The notes under the pieces are model-generated. The model ran no database searches, was not told where the DNA came from, and saw only the letters and a list, made by a program, of their open reading frames with translations. 64,000 nucleotides of DNA, taken from contig JAPNXP010000002.1 in NCBI GenBank assembly GCA_028753945.1, positions 4,216,001-4,280,000 on the forward strand, in the 5' to 3' direction. Positions 24,071 through 37,700 of the stretch are shown here, in pieces; the stretch's first letter is position 1; each line of letters opens with the position of its first letter. This stretch comes from Hexactinellida sp. DTS-2022 (Eukaryota > Porifera > Hexactinellida). The position numbers were made by a program, and so were the translations under genes.

Positions 24071-27000
24071 TTGATTGACATAGTAATTCAAGCTCGCCCG
24101 AAAGAGTGTTTTTCGCTCACTCGTCAGAGTAATTCTCACTCTCCAGAAACAGTAATTTTCGTTCACTCGTCAGAGTAATTCTCGCTCAAACGAAAGAGTT
24201 GTTCAGTCGCTCGCCAGAGTAATTGACGCTCCCACATCAGTGTAATTCTCGCTCAACGCCAGAGTAATTATTGGGCCGCAGCATAGTATATCTCGCTCGC
24301 CCGAAAGACTAATTTACGCTCACTCTTCATAGTAATTCTCGCTCGATTGACATAGTAATTCCAGCACGCCCGAAAGAGTAATTTTAGCTCACTTGTCAGA
24401 GTAATTCTCGATCGCTCGTCAGAGTAGTTGATCCTCCCCCATCAGTATAATTCTCGCATCAACTATCAGAGTAATTATTGGATCCAGCATAGTGAATCTC
24501 GCTCTCCTAGGCACTAATTTTCGGTCACTCGTCAGAGTAAATTCTCGCTCGTCTTGTATACTAATTCTCGCTCGCCCGAAAGAGTAATTTTCGCTCACTC
24601 GTCAGAGTAATTCTCGCTCCACGACATAGCAATTCTTGTTCGCTAGCCAGAGTAATAGACGCTCCCCAAACAGTGTAATTCTCGATCATCTGTCACAGTA
24701 ATTATTGGCCCCCAGCATAGTAAATCTCGCTCGACATAAACTAATTTTCGCTCACTCGTCAGAGTAAATTCTCGCTCGACTGACATAATATTTCTCATTA
24801 GCTCGAAAGAGTAATTTTCGCTCACTCGTCCGAGTAATTCTCGCTCGACCGAAAGAGTATTTTCAATCGCTCGCCAGGTAATTGACGGTCCCACATCAGA
24901 GTAATTCTCGCTCATCGACAGAGTAATTATTGGCCCCCAGCATAGTATATCTCGCTCGCCCGAAAGACTAATTTACGCTCACTCTTCATAGTAATTCTCG
25001 CTCGATTGACATAGTAATTCAAGCTCGCCCGAAAGAGTAATTTTAGCTCACTTGTCAGAGTAATTCTCGCTTGCAGTCAGAGTAATTGATACTCCCCCAT
25101 CAGTATAATTATCGCATCAACTGTCAGAGTAATTATTGGCTCCAGCATAGTGAATCTCGCACTCCCAGGCACTAATTTTCGCTCACTCGTCAGAGTAAAT
25201 TCTCGCTCGTCATGTATACTAATTCTCGCTCGCCCGAAAGAGTAATTTTCGCTCACTCGTCAGAGTAATTATCGCTCCACGACATAGCAATTCTTGTTCA
25301 CTAGCCAGAGTAATAGACAGTCCCCAAACAGTGTAATTCTCGATCAACTGTCAGAGTAATTATTGGCCCCCAGCATAGTAAATCTTGCTCGACATAAACT
25401 AATTTACGCTCACTCGTCAGAGTAAATTCTCGCTCGACTGACATAATATTTCTCATTAGCTCGAAAGAGTAATTTTCGCTCACTCGTCCGAGTAATTCTC
25501 GCTCGACCGAAAGAGTATTTTCAATCGCTCGCCAGGTAATTGACGGTCCCACATCAGAGTAATTCTCGCATCAACTGTCAGAGTAATTATTGCCTCCCAG
25601 CATAGTGAATCTCGCTCTCCCGATAAACTAATTTTCCCTCATTCGTTAGAGTAAATTCTCGCTCGTCTTGTATAGTAATTTTCGCTCGCCCGAAAGAGTA
25701 ATTTTCGCTCACTCTTCAGAGTAATTCTCGCTGAACTGACATAGTAATTCTCGCTCGCAAGCCATAGTAATTGACTGATCTCCCATCAGTGTAATTCTCG
25801 CACAACTGTCAGAGTAATTATTGGCACCCAGCATAGTAAATTTCGCTCGACGATAAATTAATTTTCGCTCACTCGTCAGAGTAAATTCTTGCTCCACTGA
25901 CATAGTAATTCTCGCTCGCCAGAAAGAGTTATTTTCGCTCAATCGTTAGAGTAATTCTCGCTCAATTGACATAGTAATTCTCGCTCGCCAATAAGAATAA
26001 TTTTCGCTCAATGGTTATAGAAATTCTCGCTCCCCGAAAGTGTAATTTTCATTCACTCGGCAGAGTAAATTCTCGCTCGACTGACATAGTAATTCTCGCA
26101 CGCTAGAAAGAGTTATTTTCGCTCAATCGTTAGAGTAATTTTCGCTCGATTGACATAGTAATTCTCGCTACCCCGTAAGAAAAACTTTCGCTCGCTAGTC
26201 ATAGAAATTCTCGCTCCCCCGAAAGTGTAATTTTCGTTCACTCTTCATAGTAATTCTCGCTTGATTAACATAGTAATTCAAGCTCGCCCGAAAGAGTGTT
26301 TTTCGCTCACTCGTCAGAGTAATTCTCGCTCTCCAGAAACAGTAATTTTCGTTCACTCGTCTGAGTAATTCTCGCTCAAACGAAAGAGTAGTTCAGTCGC
26401 TCGCCAGAGTAATTGACGCTCCCACATCAGTGTAATTCTCGCTCAAAGCCAGAGTAATTATTGGCCCACAGCATAGTATATTTTGCTCGCCCGATAGACT
26501 AATTTACGCTCACTCTTCATAGTAATTCTCGCTCGATTGACATAGTAATTCCAGCTCGCCCGAAAGAGTAATTTTAGCTCACTTGTCAGAGTAATTCTCG
26601 CTCGCTCGTCAGAGTAGTTGATGCTCCCCCATCAGTATAATTCTCGCATCAACTGTCAGAGTAATTATTGGCTCCAGCATAGTGAATATCGCTCTCCTAG
26701 GCACTAATTTTCGCTCACTCGTCAGAGTAAATTCTCGCTCGTCTTGTATACTAATTCTCGCTCGCCCGAAAGAGTAATTTTCGCTCACTCGCCACAGTAA
26801 TTCTCGCTCCACGACATAGCAATCCTTGTTCTCTAGCCAGAGTAATAGACGGTCCCCAAACAGTGTAATTCACGATCAACTGTCAGAGTAATTATTGCCC
26901 CCAGCATAGTAAATCTCGCTCGACATAAACTAATTTTCGCTCACTCGTCAGAGTAAATTCTCGCTCGACTGACATAATATTTATCATTAGATCGAAAGAG

Positions 27001-27115
27001 TAATTTTCGCTCACTCATCCGAGTAATTCTCGCTCGACCGAAAGAGTATTTTCAATCGCTCGCCAAGTAATTGACGGTCCCACATCAGAGTAATTCTCGC
27101 TCAACGCCAGAGTAA
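23697..27115. repeat. 3419-bp higher-order repeat, copy 1
   Basis: Landmarks at 23697, 24643, 25301, 25709 and 26609 recur exactly 3419 bp later at 27116, 28062, 28720, 29128 and 30028. Rare variants are shared, for example CCAGCACGCCC near 24360 and 27780. Boundaries are arbitrary within the period. Confidence 0.88.
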
Positions 27116-30100
27116 TTATTGGCTCCCAGCATAGTATATCTCGCTCGCCCCAAAGAGTAATTTACGCTGACTCTTCATAGTAATTCTGGCTCGATTGACA
27201 TAGTAATTCAAGCTCGCCCGAAAGAGTGATTTTCGCTCAATCGTTAGAGTAATTCTCGCTCGATTGACATAGTAATTCTCGCTCGCCCGTAAGAATAATT
27301 TTCGCTCACTGGTCATAGAAATTCTCGCTCGCCCGAAAGAGTAATTTTCGCTCACTCTTCAGAGTAATTCTCGCTCGATTGACATAGTAATTCTCGCTCG
27401 CCCGTGAGAAAAATTGTAGCTCACTAGTCATAGAAATTCTCGCTCCCCCGAAAGTGTAATTTTCGTTCACTCTTCATAGTAATTCTCGCTTGATTGACAT
27501 AGTAATTCAAGCTCGCCCGAAAGAGTGTTTTTCGCTCACTCGTCAGAGTAATTCTCACTCTCCAGAAACAGTAATTTTCGTTCACTCGTCAGAGTAATTC
27601 TCGCTCAAACGAAAGAGTTGTTCAGTCGCTCGCCAGAGTAATTGACGCTCCCACATCAGTGTAATTCTCGCTCAACGCCAGAGTAATTATTGGGCCGCAG
27701 CATAGTATATCTCGCTCGCCCGAAAGACTAATTTACGCTCACTCTTCATAGTAATTCTCGCTCGATTGACATAGTAATTCCAGCACGCCCGAAAGAGTAA
27801 TTTTAGCTCACTTGTCAGAGTAATTCTCGATCGCTCGTCAGAGTAGTTGATCCTCCCCCATCAGTATAATTCTCGCATCAACTATCAGAGTAATTATTGG
27901 ATCCAGCATAGTGAATCTCGCTCTCCTAGGCACTAATTTTCGGTCACTCGTCAGAGTAAATTCTCGCTCGTCTTGTATACTAATTCTCGCTCGCCCGAAA
28001 GAGTAATTTTCGCTCACTCGTCAGAGTAATTCTCGCTCCACGACATAGCAATTCTTGTTCGCTAGCCAGAGTAATAGACGCTCCCCAAACAGTGTAATTC
28101 TCGATCATCTGTCACAGTAATTATTGGCCCCCAGCATAGTAAATCTCGCTCGACATAAACTAATTTTCGCTCACTCGTCAGAGTAAATTCTCGCTCGACT
28201 GACATAATATTTCTCATTAGCTCGAAAGAGTAATTTTCGCTCACTCGTCCGAGTAATTCTCGCTCGACCGAAAGAGTATTTTCAATCGCTCGCCAGGTAA
28301 TTGACGGTCCCACATCAGAGTAATTCTCGCTCATCGACAGAGTAATTATTGGCCCCCAGCATAGTATATCTCGCTCGCCCGAAAGACTAATTTACGCTCA
28401 CTCTTCATAGTAATTCTCGCTCGATTGACATAGTAATTCAAGCTCGCCCGAAAGAGTAATTTTAGCTCACTTGTCAGAGTAATTCTCGCTTGCAGTCAGA
28501 GTAATTGATACTCCCCCATCAGTATAATTATCGCATCAACTGTCAGAGTAATTATTGGCTCCAGCATAGTGAATCTCGCACTCCCAGGCACTAATTTTCG
28601 CTCACTCGTCAGAGTAAATTCTCGCTCGTCATGTATACTAATTCTCGCTCGCCCGAAAGAGTAATTTTCGCTCACTCGTCAGAGTAATTATCGCTCCACG
28701 ACATAGCAATTCTTGTTCACTAGCCAGAGTAATAGACAGTCCCCAAACAGTGTAATTCTCGATCAACTGTCAGAGTAATTATTGGCCCCCAGCATAGTAA
28801 ATCTTGCTCGACATAAACTAATTTACGCTCACTCGTCAGAGTAAATTCTCGCTCGACTGACATAATATTTCTCATTAGCTCGAAAGAGTAATTTTCGCTC
28901 ACTCGTCCGAGTAATTCTCGCTCGACCGAAAGAGTATTTTCAATCGCTCGCCAGGTAATTGACGGTCCCACATCAGAGTAATTCTCGCATCAACTGTCAG
29001 AGTAATTATTGCCTCCCAGCATAGTGAATCTCGCTCTCCCGATAAACTAATTTTCCCTCATTCGTTAGAGTAAATTCTCGCTCGTCTTGTATAGTAATTT
29101 TCGCTCGCCCGAAAGAGTAATTTTCGCTCACTCTTCAGAGTAATTCTCGCTGAACTGACATAGTAATTCTCGCTCGCAAGCCATAGTAATTGACTGATCT
29201 CCCATCAGTGTAATTCTCGCACAACTGTCAGAGTAATTATTGGCACCCAGCATAGTAAATTTCGCTCGACGATAAATTAATTTTCGCTCACTCGTCAGAG
29301 TAAATTCTTGCTCCACTGACATAGTAATTCTCGCTCGCCAGAAAGAGTTATTTTCGCTCAATCGTTAGAGTAATTCTCGCTCAATTGACATAGTAATTCT
29401 CGCTCGCCAATAAGAATAATTTTCGCTCAATGGTTATAGAAATTCTCGCTCCCCGAAAGTGTAATTTTCATTCACTCGGCAGAGTAAATTCTCGCTCGAC
29501 TGACATAGTAATTCTCGCACGCTAGAAAGAGTTATTTTCGCTCAATCGTTAGAGTAATTTTCGCTCGATTGACATAGTAATTCTCGCTACCCCGTAAGAA
29601 AAACTTTCGCTCGCTAGTCATAGAAATTCTCGCTCCCCCGAAAGTGTAATTTTCGTTCACTCTTCATAGTAATTCTCGCTTGATTAACATAGTAATTCAA
29701 GCTCGCCCGAAAGAGTGTTTTTCGCTCACTCGTCAGAGTAATTCTCGCTCTCCAGAAACAGTAATTTTCGTTCACTCGTCTGAGTAATTCTCGCTCAAAC
29801 GAAAGAGTAGTTCAGTCGCTCGCCAGAGTAATTGACGCTCCCACATCAGTGTAATTCTCGCTCAAAGCCAGAGTAATTATTGGCCCACAGCATAGTATAT
29901 TTTGCTCGCCCGATAGACTAATTTACGCTCACTCTTCATAGTAATTCTCGCTCGATTGACATAGTAATTCCAGCTCGCCCGAAAGAGTAATTTTAGCTCA
30001 CTTGTCAGAGTAATTCTCGCTCGCTCGTCAGAGTAGTTGATGCTCCCCCATCAGTATAATTCTCGCATCAACTGTCAGAGTAATTATTGGCTCCAGCATA

Positions 30101-30534
30101 GTGAATATCGCTCTCCTAGGCACTAATTTTCGCTCACTCGTCAGAGTAAATTCTCGCTCGTCTTGTATACTAATTCTCGCTCGCCCGAAAGAGTAATTTT
30201 CGCTCACTCGCCACAGTAATTCTCGCTCCACGACATAGCAATCCTTGTTCTCTAGCCAGAGTAATAGACGGTCCCCAAACAGTGTAATTCACGATCAACT
30301 GTCAGAGTAATTATTGCCCCCAGCATAGTAAATCTCGCTCGACATAAACTAATTTTCGCTCACTCGTCAGAGTAAATTCTCGCTCGACTGACATAATATT
30401 TATCATTAGATCGAAAGAGTAATTTTCGCTCACTCATCCGAGTAATTCTCGCTCGACCGAAAGAGTATTTTCAATCGCTCGCCAAGTAATTGACGGTCCC
30501 ACATCAGAGTAATTCTCGCTCAACGCCAGAGTAA
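27116..30534. repeat. 3419-bp higher-order repeat, copy 2
   Basis: Copy 2 follows copy 1 directly. It is separated from copy 3 by about 658 bp (30535-31192) that match the 658-bp unit beginning near 23039, so landmarks recur 4077 bp later in copy 3. Confidence 0.85.
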
Positions 30535-31192
30535 TTATTGGCTCCCAGCATAGTATATCTCGCTCGCCCGAAAGACTAATTTACGCTCACTCTTCATAGT
30601 AATTCTCGCTCGATTGACATAGTAATTCAAGCTCGCCCGAAAGAGTAATTTTAGCTCACTTGTCAGAGTAATTCTCGCTTGCAGTCAGAGTAATTGATGC
30701 TCCCCCATCAGTATAATTATCGCATCAACTGTCAGAGTAATTATTGGCTCCAGCATAGTGAATCTCGCACTCCCAGGCACTAATTTTCGCTCACTCGTCA
30801 GAGTAAATTCTCGCTCGTCATGTATACTAATTCTCGCTCGCCCGAAAGAGTAATTTTCGCTCACTCGTCAGAGTAATTATCGCTCCACGACATAGCAATT
30901 CTTGTTCACTAGCCAGAGTAATAGACGGTCCCCAAACAGTGTAATTCTCGATCAACTGTCAGAGTAATTATTGGCCCCCAGCATAGTAAATCTCGCTCGA
31001 CATAAACTAATTTACGCTCACTCGTCAGAATAAATTCTCGCTCGACTGACATAATATTTCTCATTAGCTCGAAAGAGTAATTTTCGCTCACTCGTCCGAA
31101 TAATTCTCGCTCGACCGAAAGAGTATTTTCAATAACTCGCCAGGTAATTGACGGTCCCACATCAGAGTAATTCTCGCTCAACGCCAGAGTAA

Positions 31193-34100
31193 TTATTGGC
31201 CCCCAGCATAGTATATCTCGCTCGCCCCAAAGAGTAATTTACGCTGACTCTTCATAGTAATTCTGGCTCGATTGACATAGTAATTCAAGCTCGCCCGAAA
31301 GAGTGATTTTCGCTCAATCGTTAGAGTAATTCTCGCTCGATTGACATAGTAATTCTCGCTCGCCCGTAAGAATAATTTTCGCTCACTGGTCATAGAAATT
31401 CTCGCTCGCCCGAAAGAGTAATTTTCGCTCACTCTTCAGAGTAATTCTCGCTCGATTGACATAGTAATTCTCGCTCGCCCGTGAGAAAAATTGTAGCTCA
31501 CTAGTCATAGAAATTCTCGCTCCCCCGAAAGTGTAATTTTCGTTCACTCTTCATAGTAATTCTCGCTTGATTGACATAGTAATTCAAGCTCGCCCGAAAG
31601 AGTGTTTTTCGCTCACTCGTCAGAGTAATTCTCACTCTCCAGAAACAGTAATTTTCGTTCACTCGTCAGAGTAATTCTCGCTCAAACGAAAGAGTTGTTC
31701 AGTCGCTCGCCAGAGTAATTGACGCTCCCACATCAGTGTAATTCTCGCTCAACGCCAGAGTAATTATTGGGCCGCAGCATAGTATATCTCGCTCGCCCGA
31801 AAGACTAATTTACGCTCACTCTTCATAGTAATTCTCGCTCGATTGACATAGTAATTCCAGCACGCCCGAAAGAGTAATTTTAGCTCACTTGTCAGAGTAA
31901 TTCTCGATCGCTCGTCAGAGTAGTTGATCCTCCCCCATCAGTATAATTCTCGCATCAACTATCAGAGTAATTATTGGATCCAGCATAGTGAATCTCGCTC
32001 TCCTAGGCACTAATTTTCGGTCACTCGTCAGAGTAAATTCTCGCTCGTCTTGTATACTAATTCTCGCTCGCCCGAAAGAGTAATTTTCGCTCACTCGTCA
32101 GAGTAATTCTCGCTCCACGACATAGCAATTCTTGTTCGCTAGCCAGAGTAATAGACGCTCCCCAAACAGTGTAATTCTCGATCATCTGTCACAGTAATTA
32201 TTGGCCCCCAGCATAGTAAATCTCGCTCGACATAAACTAATTTTCGCTCACTCGTCAGAGTAAATTCTCGCTCGACTGACATAATATTTCTCATTAGCTC
32301 GAAAGAGTAATTTTCGCTCACTCGTCCGAGTAATTCTCGCTCGACCGAAAGAGTATTTTCAATCGCTCGCCAGGTAATTGACGGTCCCACATCAGAGTAA
32401 TTCTCGCTCATCGACAGAGTAATTATTGGCCCCCAGCATAGTATATCTCGCTCGCCCGAAAGACTAATTTACGCTCACTCTTCATAGTAATTCTCGCTCG
32501 ATTGACATAGTAATTCAAGCTCGCCCGAAAGAGTAATTTTAGCTCACTTGTCAGAGTAATTCTCGCTTGCAGTCAGAGTAATTGATACTCCCCCATCAGT
32601 ATAATTATCGCATCAACTGTCAGAGTAATTATTGGCTCCAGCATAGTGAATCTCGCACTCCCAGGCACTAATTTTCGCTCACTCGTCAGAGTAAATTCTC
32701 GCTCGTCATGTATACTAATTCTCGCTCGCCCGAAAGAGTAATTTTCGCTCACTCGTCAGAGTAATTATCGCTCCACGACATAGCAATTCTTGTTCACTAG
32801 CCAGAGTAATAGACAGTCCCCAAACAGTGTAATTCTCGATCAACTGTCAGAGTAATTATTGGCCCCCAGCATAGTAAATCTTGCTCGACATAAACTAATT
32901 TACGCTCACTCGTCAGAGTAAATTCTCGCTCGACTGACATAATATTTCTCATTAGCTCGAAAGAGTAATTTTCGCTCACTCGTCCGAGTAATTCTCGCTC
33001 GACCGAAAGAGTATTTTCAATCGCTCGCCAGGTAATTGACGGTCCCACATCAGAGTAATTCTCGCATCAACTGTCAGAGTAATTATTGCCTCCCAGCATA
33101 GTGAATCTCGCTCTCCCGATAAACTAATTTTCGCTCATTCGTCAGAGTAAATTCTCGCTCGTCTTGTATAGTAATTTTCGCTCGCCCGAAAGAGTAATTT
33201 TCGCTCACTCTTCAGAGTAATTCTCGCTGAACTGACATAGTAATTCTCGCTCGCAAGCCATAGTAATTGACTGATCTCCCATCAGTGTAATTCTCGCACA
33301 ACTGTCAGAGTAATTATTGGCACCCAGCATAGTAAATTTCGCTCGACGATAAATTAATTTTCGCTCACTCGTCAGAGTAAATTCTTGCTCCACTGACATA
33401 GTAATTCTCGCTCGCCAGAAAGAGTTATTTTCGCTCAATCGTTAGAGTAATTCTCGCTCAATTGACATAGTAATTCTCGCTCGCCAATAAGAATAATTTT
33501 CGCTCAATGGTTATAGAAATTCTCGCTCCCCGAAAGTGTAATTTTCATTCACTCGGCAGAGTAAATTCTCGCTCGACTGACATAGTAATTCTCGCACGCT
33601 AGAAAGAGTTATTTTCGCTCAATCGTTAGAGTAATTTTCGCTCGATTGACATAGTAATTCTCGCTACCCCGTAAGAAAAACTTTCGCTCGCTAGTCATAG
33701 AAATTCTCGCTCCCCCGAAAGTGTAATTTTCGTTCACTCTTCATAGTAATTCTCGCTTGATTAACATAGTAATTCAAGCTCGCCCGAAAGAGTGTTTTTC
33801 GCTCACTCGTCAGAGTAATTCTCGCTCTCCAGAAACAGTAATTTTCGTTCACTCGTCTGAGTAATTCTCGCTCAAACGAAAGAGTAGTTCAGTCGCTCGC
33901 CAGAGTAATTGACGCTCCCACATCAGTGTAATTCTCGCTCAAAGCCAGAGTAATTATTGGCCCACAGCATAGTATATTTTGCTCGCCCGATAGACTAATT
34001 TACGCTCACTCTTCATAGTAATTCTCGCTCGATTGACATAGTAATTCCAGCTCGCCCGAAAGAGTAATTTTAGCTCACTTGTCAGAGTAATTCTCGCTCG

Positions 34101-34611
34101 CTCGTCAGAGTAGTTGATGCTCCCCCATCAGTATAATTCTCGCATCAACTGTCAGAGTAATTATTGGCACCAGCATAGTGAATATCGCTCTCCTAGGCAC
34201 TAATTTTCGCTCACTCGTCAGAGTAAATTCTCGCTCGTCTTGTATACTAATTCTCGCTCGCCCGAAAGAGTAATTTTCGCTCACTCGCCACAGTAATTCT
34301 CGCTCCACGACATAGCAATCCTTGTTCTCTAGCCAGAGTAATAGACGGTCCCCAAACAGTGTAATTCACGATCAACTGTCAGAGTAATTATTGCCCCCAG
34401 CATAGTAAATCTCGCTCGACATAAACTAATTTTCGCTCACTCGTCAGAGTAAATTCTCGCTCGACTGACATAATATTTATCATTAGATCGAAAGAGTAAT
34501 TTTCGCTCACTCATCCGAGTAATTCTCGCTCGACCGAAAGAGTATTTTCAATCGCTCGCCAAGTAATTGACGGTCCCACATCAGAGTAATTCTCGCTCAA
34601 CGCCAGAGTAA
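31193..34611. repeat. 3419-bp higher-order repeat, copy 3
   Basis: Landmarks at 31193, 32139, 32797, 33205 and 34105 match copies 1 and 2. I see only a handful of differences, for example TTTTCGCTCATTCGTCAG at 33129 against TTTTCCCTCATTCGTTAG in the others, and GGCACCAGC near 34166 against GGCTCCAGC. This indicates very recent duplication. Confidence 0.85.
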
Positions 34612-35471
34612 TTATTGGCTCCCAGCATAGTATATCTCGCTCGCCCGAAAGAGTAATTTACGCAGACTCTTCATAGTAATTTTCGCTCGATTGACATAGT
34701 AATTCTCGCTCGCCCGTGGGTATAATTTTAGCTCACTAGTCATAGAAATTCTCGCTCCCCCGAAAGTGTAATTTTCGTTCACTCTTCATAGTAATTCTCG
34801 CTTGATTGACATAGTAATTCAAGCTCGCCCGAAAGAGTGTTTTTCGCTCACTCGTCAGAGTAATTCTCACTCTCCAGAAACAGTAATTTTCGTTCACTCG
34901 TCAGAGTAATTCTCGCTCAAACGAAAGAGTTGTTCATTCGCTCGCCAGAGTAATTGACGCTCCCACATCAGTGTAATTCTCGCTCAACGCCAGAGTAATT
35001 ATTGGGCCACAGCATAGTATATCTCGCTCGCCCGAAAGACTAATTCACGCTCACTCTTCATAGTAATTCTCGCTCGATTGACATAGTAATTCCAGCTCGC
35101 CCGAAAGAGTAATTTTAGCTCACTTGTCAGAGTAATTCTCGCTCGCTCGTCAGAGCACTTGATGCTCCCCCATCAGTATAATTCTCGCATCAACTGTCAG
35201 AGTAATTATTGGCTCCAGCATGGTGAATCTCGCTCTCCTAGGCACTAATTTTCGCTCACTCGTCAGAGTAATTCTCGCTCCACGACATAGCAATTCTTGT
35301 TCGCTAGCCAGAGTAATAGACGCTCCCCAAACAGTGTAATTCTCGATCAACTGTCAGAGTAATTATTGGCCCCCAGCATAGTAAATCTCGCTCGACATAA
35401 ACTAATTTTCGCTCACTCTTTAGAGTAAATTCTCGCTCGACTGACATAATATTTCTCATTAGCTCGAAAGA

Positions 35472-37700
35472 GTGATTTTCGCTCACTCGTCAGAGTAATT
35501 CTCGCTCTCCAGAAACAGTAATTTTAGCTCACTCGTTAGAGTAATTCTCGCTCAAACGAAAGAGTAGTTCAGTCGCTCGCAAGAGTAATTGACGCTCCCA
35601 CATCTGTGTTATTCTCGCTCAACGCCAGAGTAATTATTGGCCCACAGCATAGTATATCTCGCTCGCCCGAAAGACTAATTTACGCTCACTCTTCATAGTA
35701 ATTCTCGCTCGATTGACATAGTAATTCAAGCTCGCCCGAAAGAGTAATTTTAGCTCACTTGTCAGAGTAATTCTCGCTCGCTCGGCAGAGTAGTTGATGC
35801 TCCCCCATGAGTATAATTCTCGCATCAACTGTCAGAGTAATTATTGGCTCCAGCATAGTGAATCTCGCTCTCCTTCGCACTAATTTTCGCTCACCCGTCA
35901 GAGTAAATTCTCGCTCGTCATGTATACTAATTCTCGCTCGCCCGAAGGAGTAATTTTCGCTCACTCGTCAGAGTAATTCTCGCTCCACGACATAGCAATT
36001 CTTGTCCGCTACCCAGAGTAATAGACGGTCCCCAATCAGTGTAATTCTCGATCAACTGTCAGAGTAATTATTGGCCCCCAGCATAGTAAATCTCGCTCGA
36101 CATAAACTAATTTTCGCCCACTCGTCAGAGTAAATTCTCGCTCGACTGACATAATATTTCTCATTAGCTCGAAAGAGTAATTTTCGCTCACTCGTCCGAG
36201 TAATTCTCGCTCGACCGAAAGAGTATTTTCAATCGCTCGCCAGGTAATTGACGGTCCCACATCAGAGTAATTCTCGCTCAACGCCAGAGTAATTATTGGC
36301 CCCCAGCATAGTATATCTCGCTCGCCCGAAAGAGTAAATTACGCTGAATCTTCATAGTATTTCTGGCTCGATTGACATAGTAATTCAAGCTCGCCCGAAA
36401 GAGTGATTTTAGCTCAATCGTTAGAGTAATTCTCGCTTGATTGACATAGTAATTCTCGCTCGGCCGTGATAATAATTTTCGCTCACTGGTCATAGAAATT
36501 CTCGCTCGCCCGAAAGAGTAATTTTCGCTCACTCTTCTCAGTAATTCTCGCTCGATTGACATAGTAATTCTCGCTCCCCCGTAAGAAAAACTTTCGCTCG
36601 CTAGTCATAGAAATTCTCGCTCCCCCGAAAGTGTAATTTTCGTTCACTCTTCATAGTAATTCTCGCTTGATTAACATAGTATATCTCGCTCGCCCGAAAG
36701 AGTAATTTACGCTGACTCTTCATAGTAATTCTGGCTCGATTGACATAGTAATTCAAGCTAGCCCGAAAGAGTGATTTTCGCTCACTCGTCAGAGTAATTC
36801 TCGCTCTCCAGAAACAGTAATTTTAGCTCACTCGTTAGAGTAATTCTCGCTCAAACGAAAGAGTAGTTCATTCGCTCGCAAGAGTAATTGACGCTCCCAC
36901 ATCAGTGTAATTCTCGCTCAACGCCAGAGAAATTATTGGGCCACAGTATAGTATATCTCGCTCGCCCGAAAGACTAATTTACGCTCACTCTTCATAGTAA
37001 TTCTCGCTCGATTGACATAGTAATTCCAGCTCGCCCGAAAGAGTAATTTTAGCTCACTTGTCAGAGTAATTCTCGCTCGCTCGTCAGAGCACTTGATGCT
37101 CCCCCATCAGTATAATTCTCGCATCAACTGTCAGAGTAATTATTGGCTCCAGCATAGTGAATATCGCTCTCCTAGGCACTAATTTTCGCTCACTCGTCAG
37201 AGTAAATTCTCGCTCGTCTTGTATACTAATTCTCGCTCGCCCGAAAGAGTAATTTTCGCTCACTCGCCACAGTAATTCTCGCTCCACGACATAGCAATCC
37301 TTGTTCTCTAGCCAGAGTAATAGACGGTCCCCAAACAGTGTAATTCACGATCAACTGTCAGAGTAATTATTGCCCCCAGCATAGTAAATCTCGCTCGACA
37401 TAAACTAATTTTCGCTCACTCGTCAGAGTAAATTCTCGCTCGACTTACATAATATTTATCATTAGCTCGAAAGAGTAATTTTCGCTCACTCATCCGAGTA
37501 ATTCTCGCTCGACCGAAAGAGTATTTTCAATCGCTCGCCAGGTAATTGACGGTCCCACATCAGAGTAATTCTCGCTCAACGCCAGAGTAATTATTGGCAC
37601 CCAGCATAGTATATCTCGCTCGCCCGAAAGAGTAATTTTCGCTGACTCTTCATAGTAATTCTGGCTCGATTGACATAGTAATTCAAGCTAGCCCGAAAGA
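35472..37700. repeat. 2229-bp higher-order repeat, copy 1
   Basis: Landmarks at 35634, 35755 and 37084 recur 2229 bp later at 37863, 37984 and 39313. Both copies share the rare GGCAGAG and CCCATGAG variants. Confidence 0.8.
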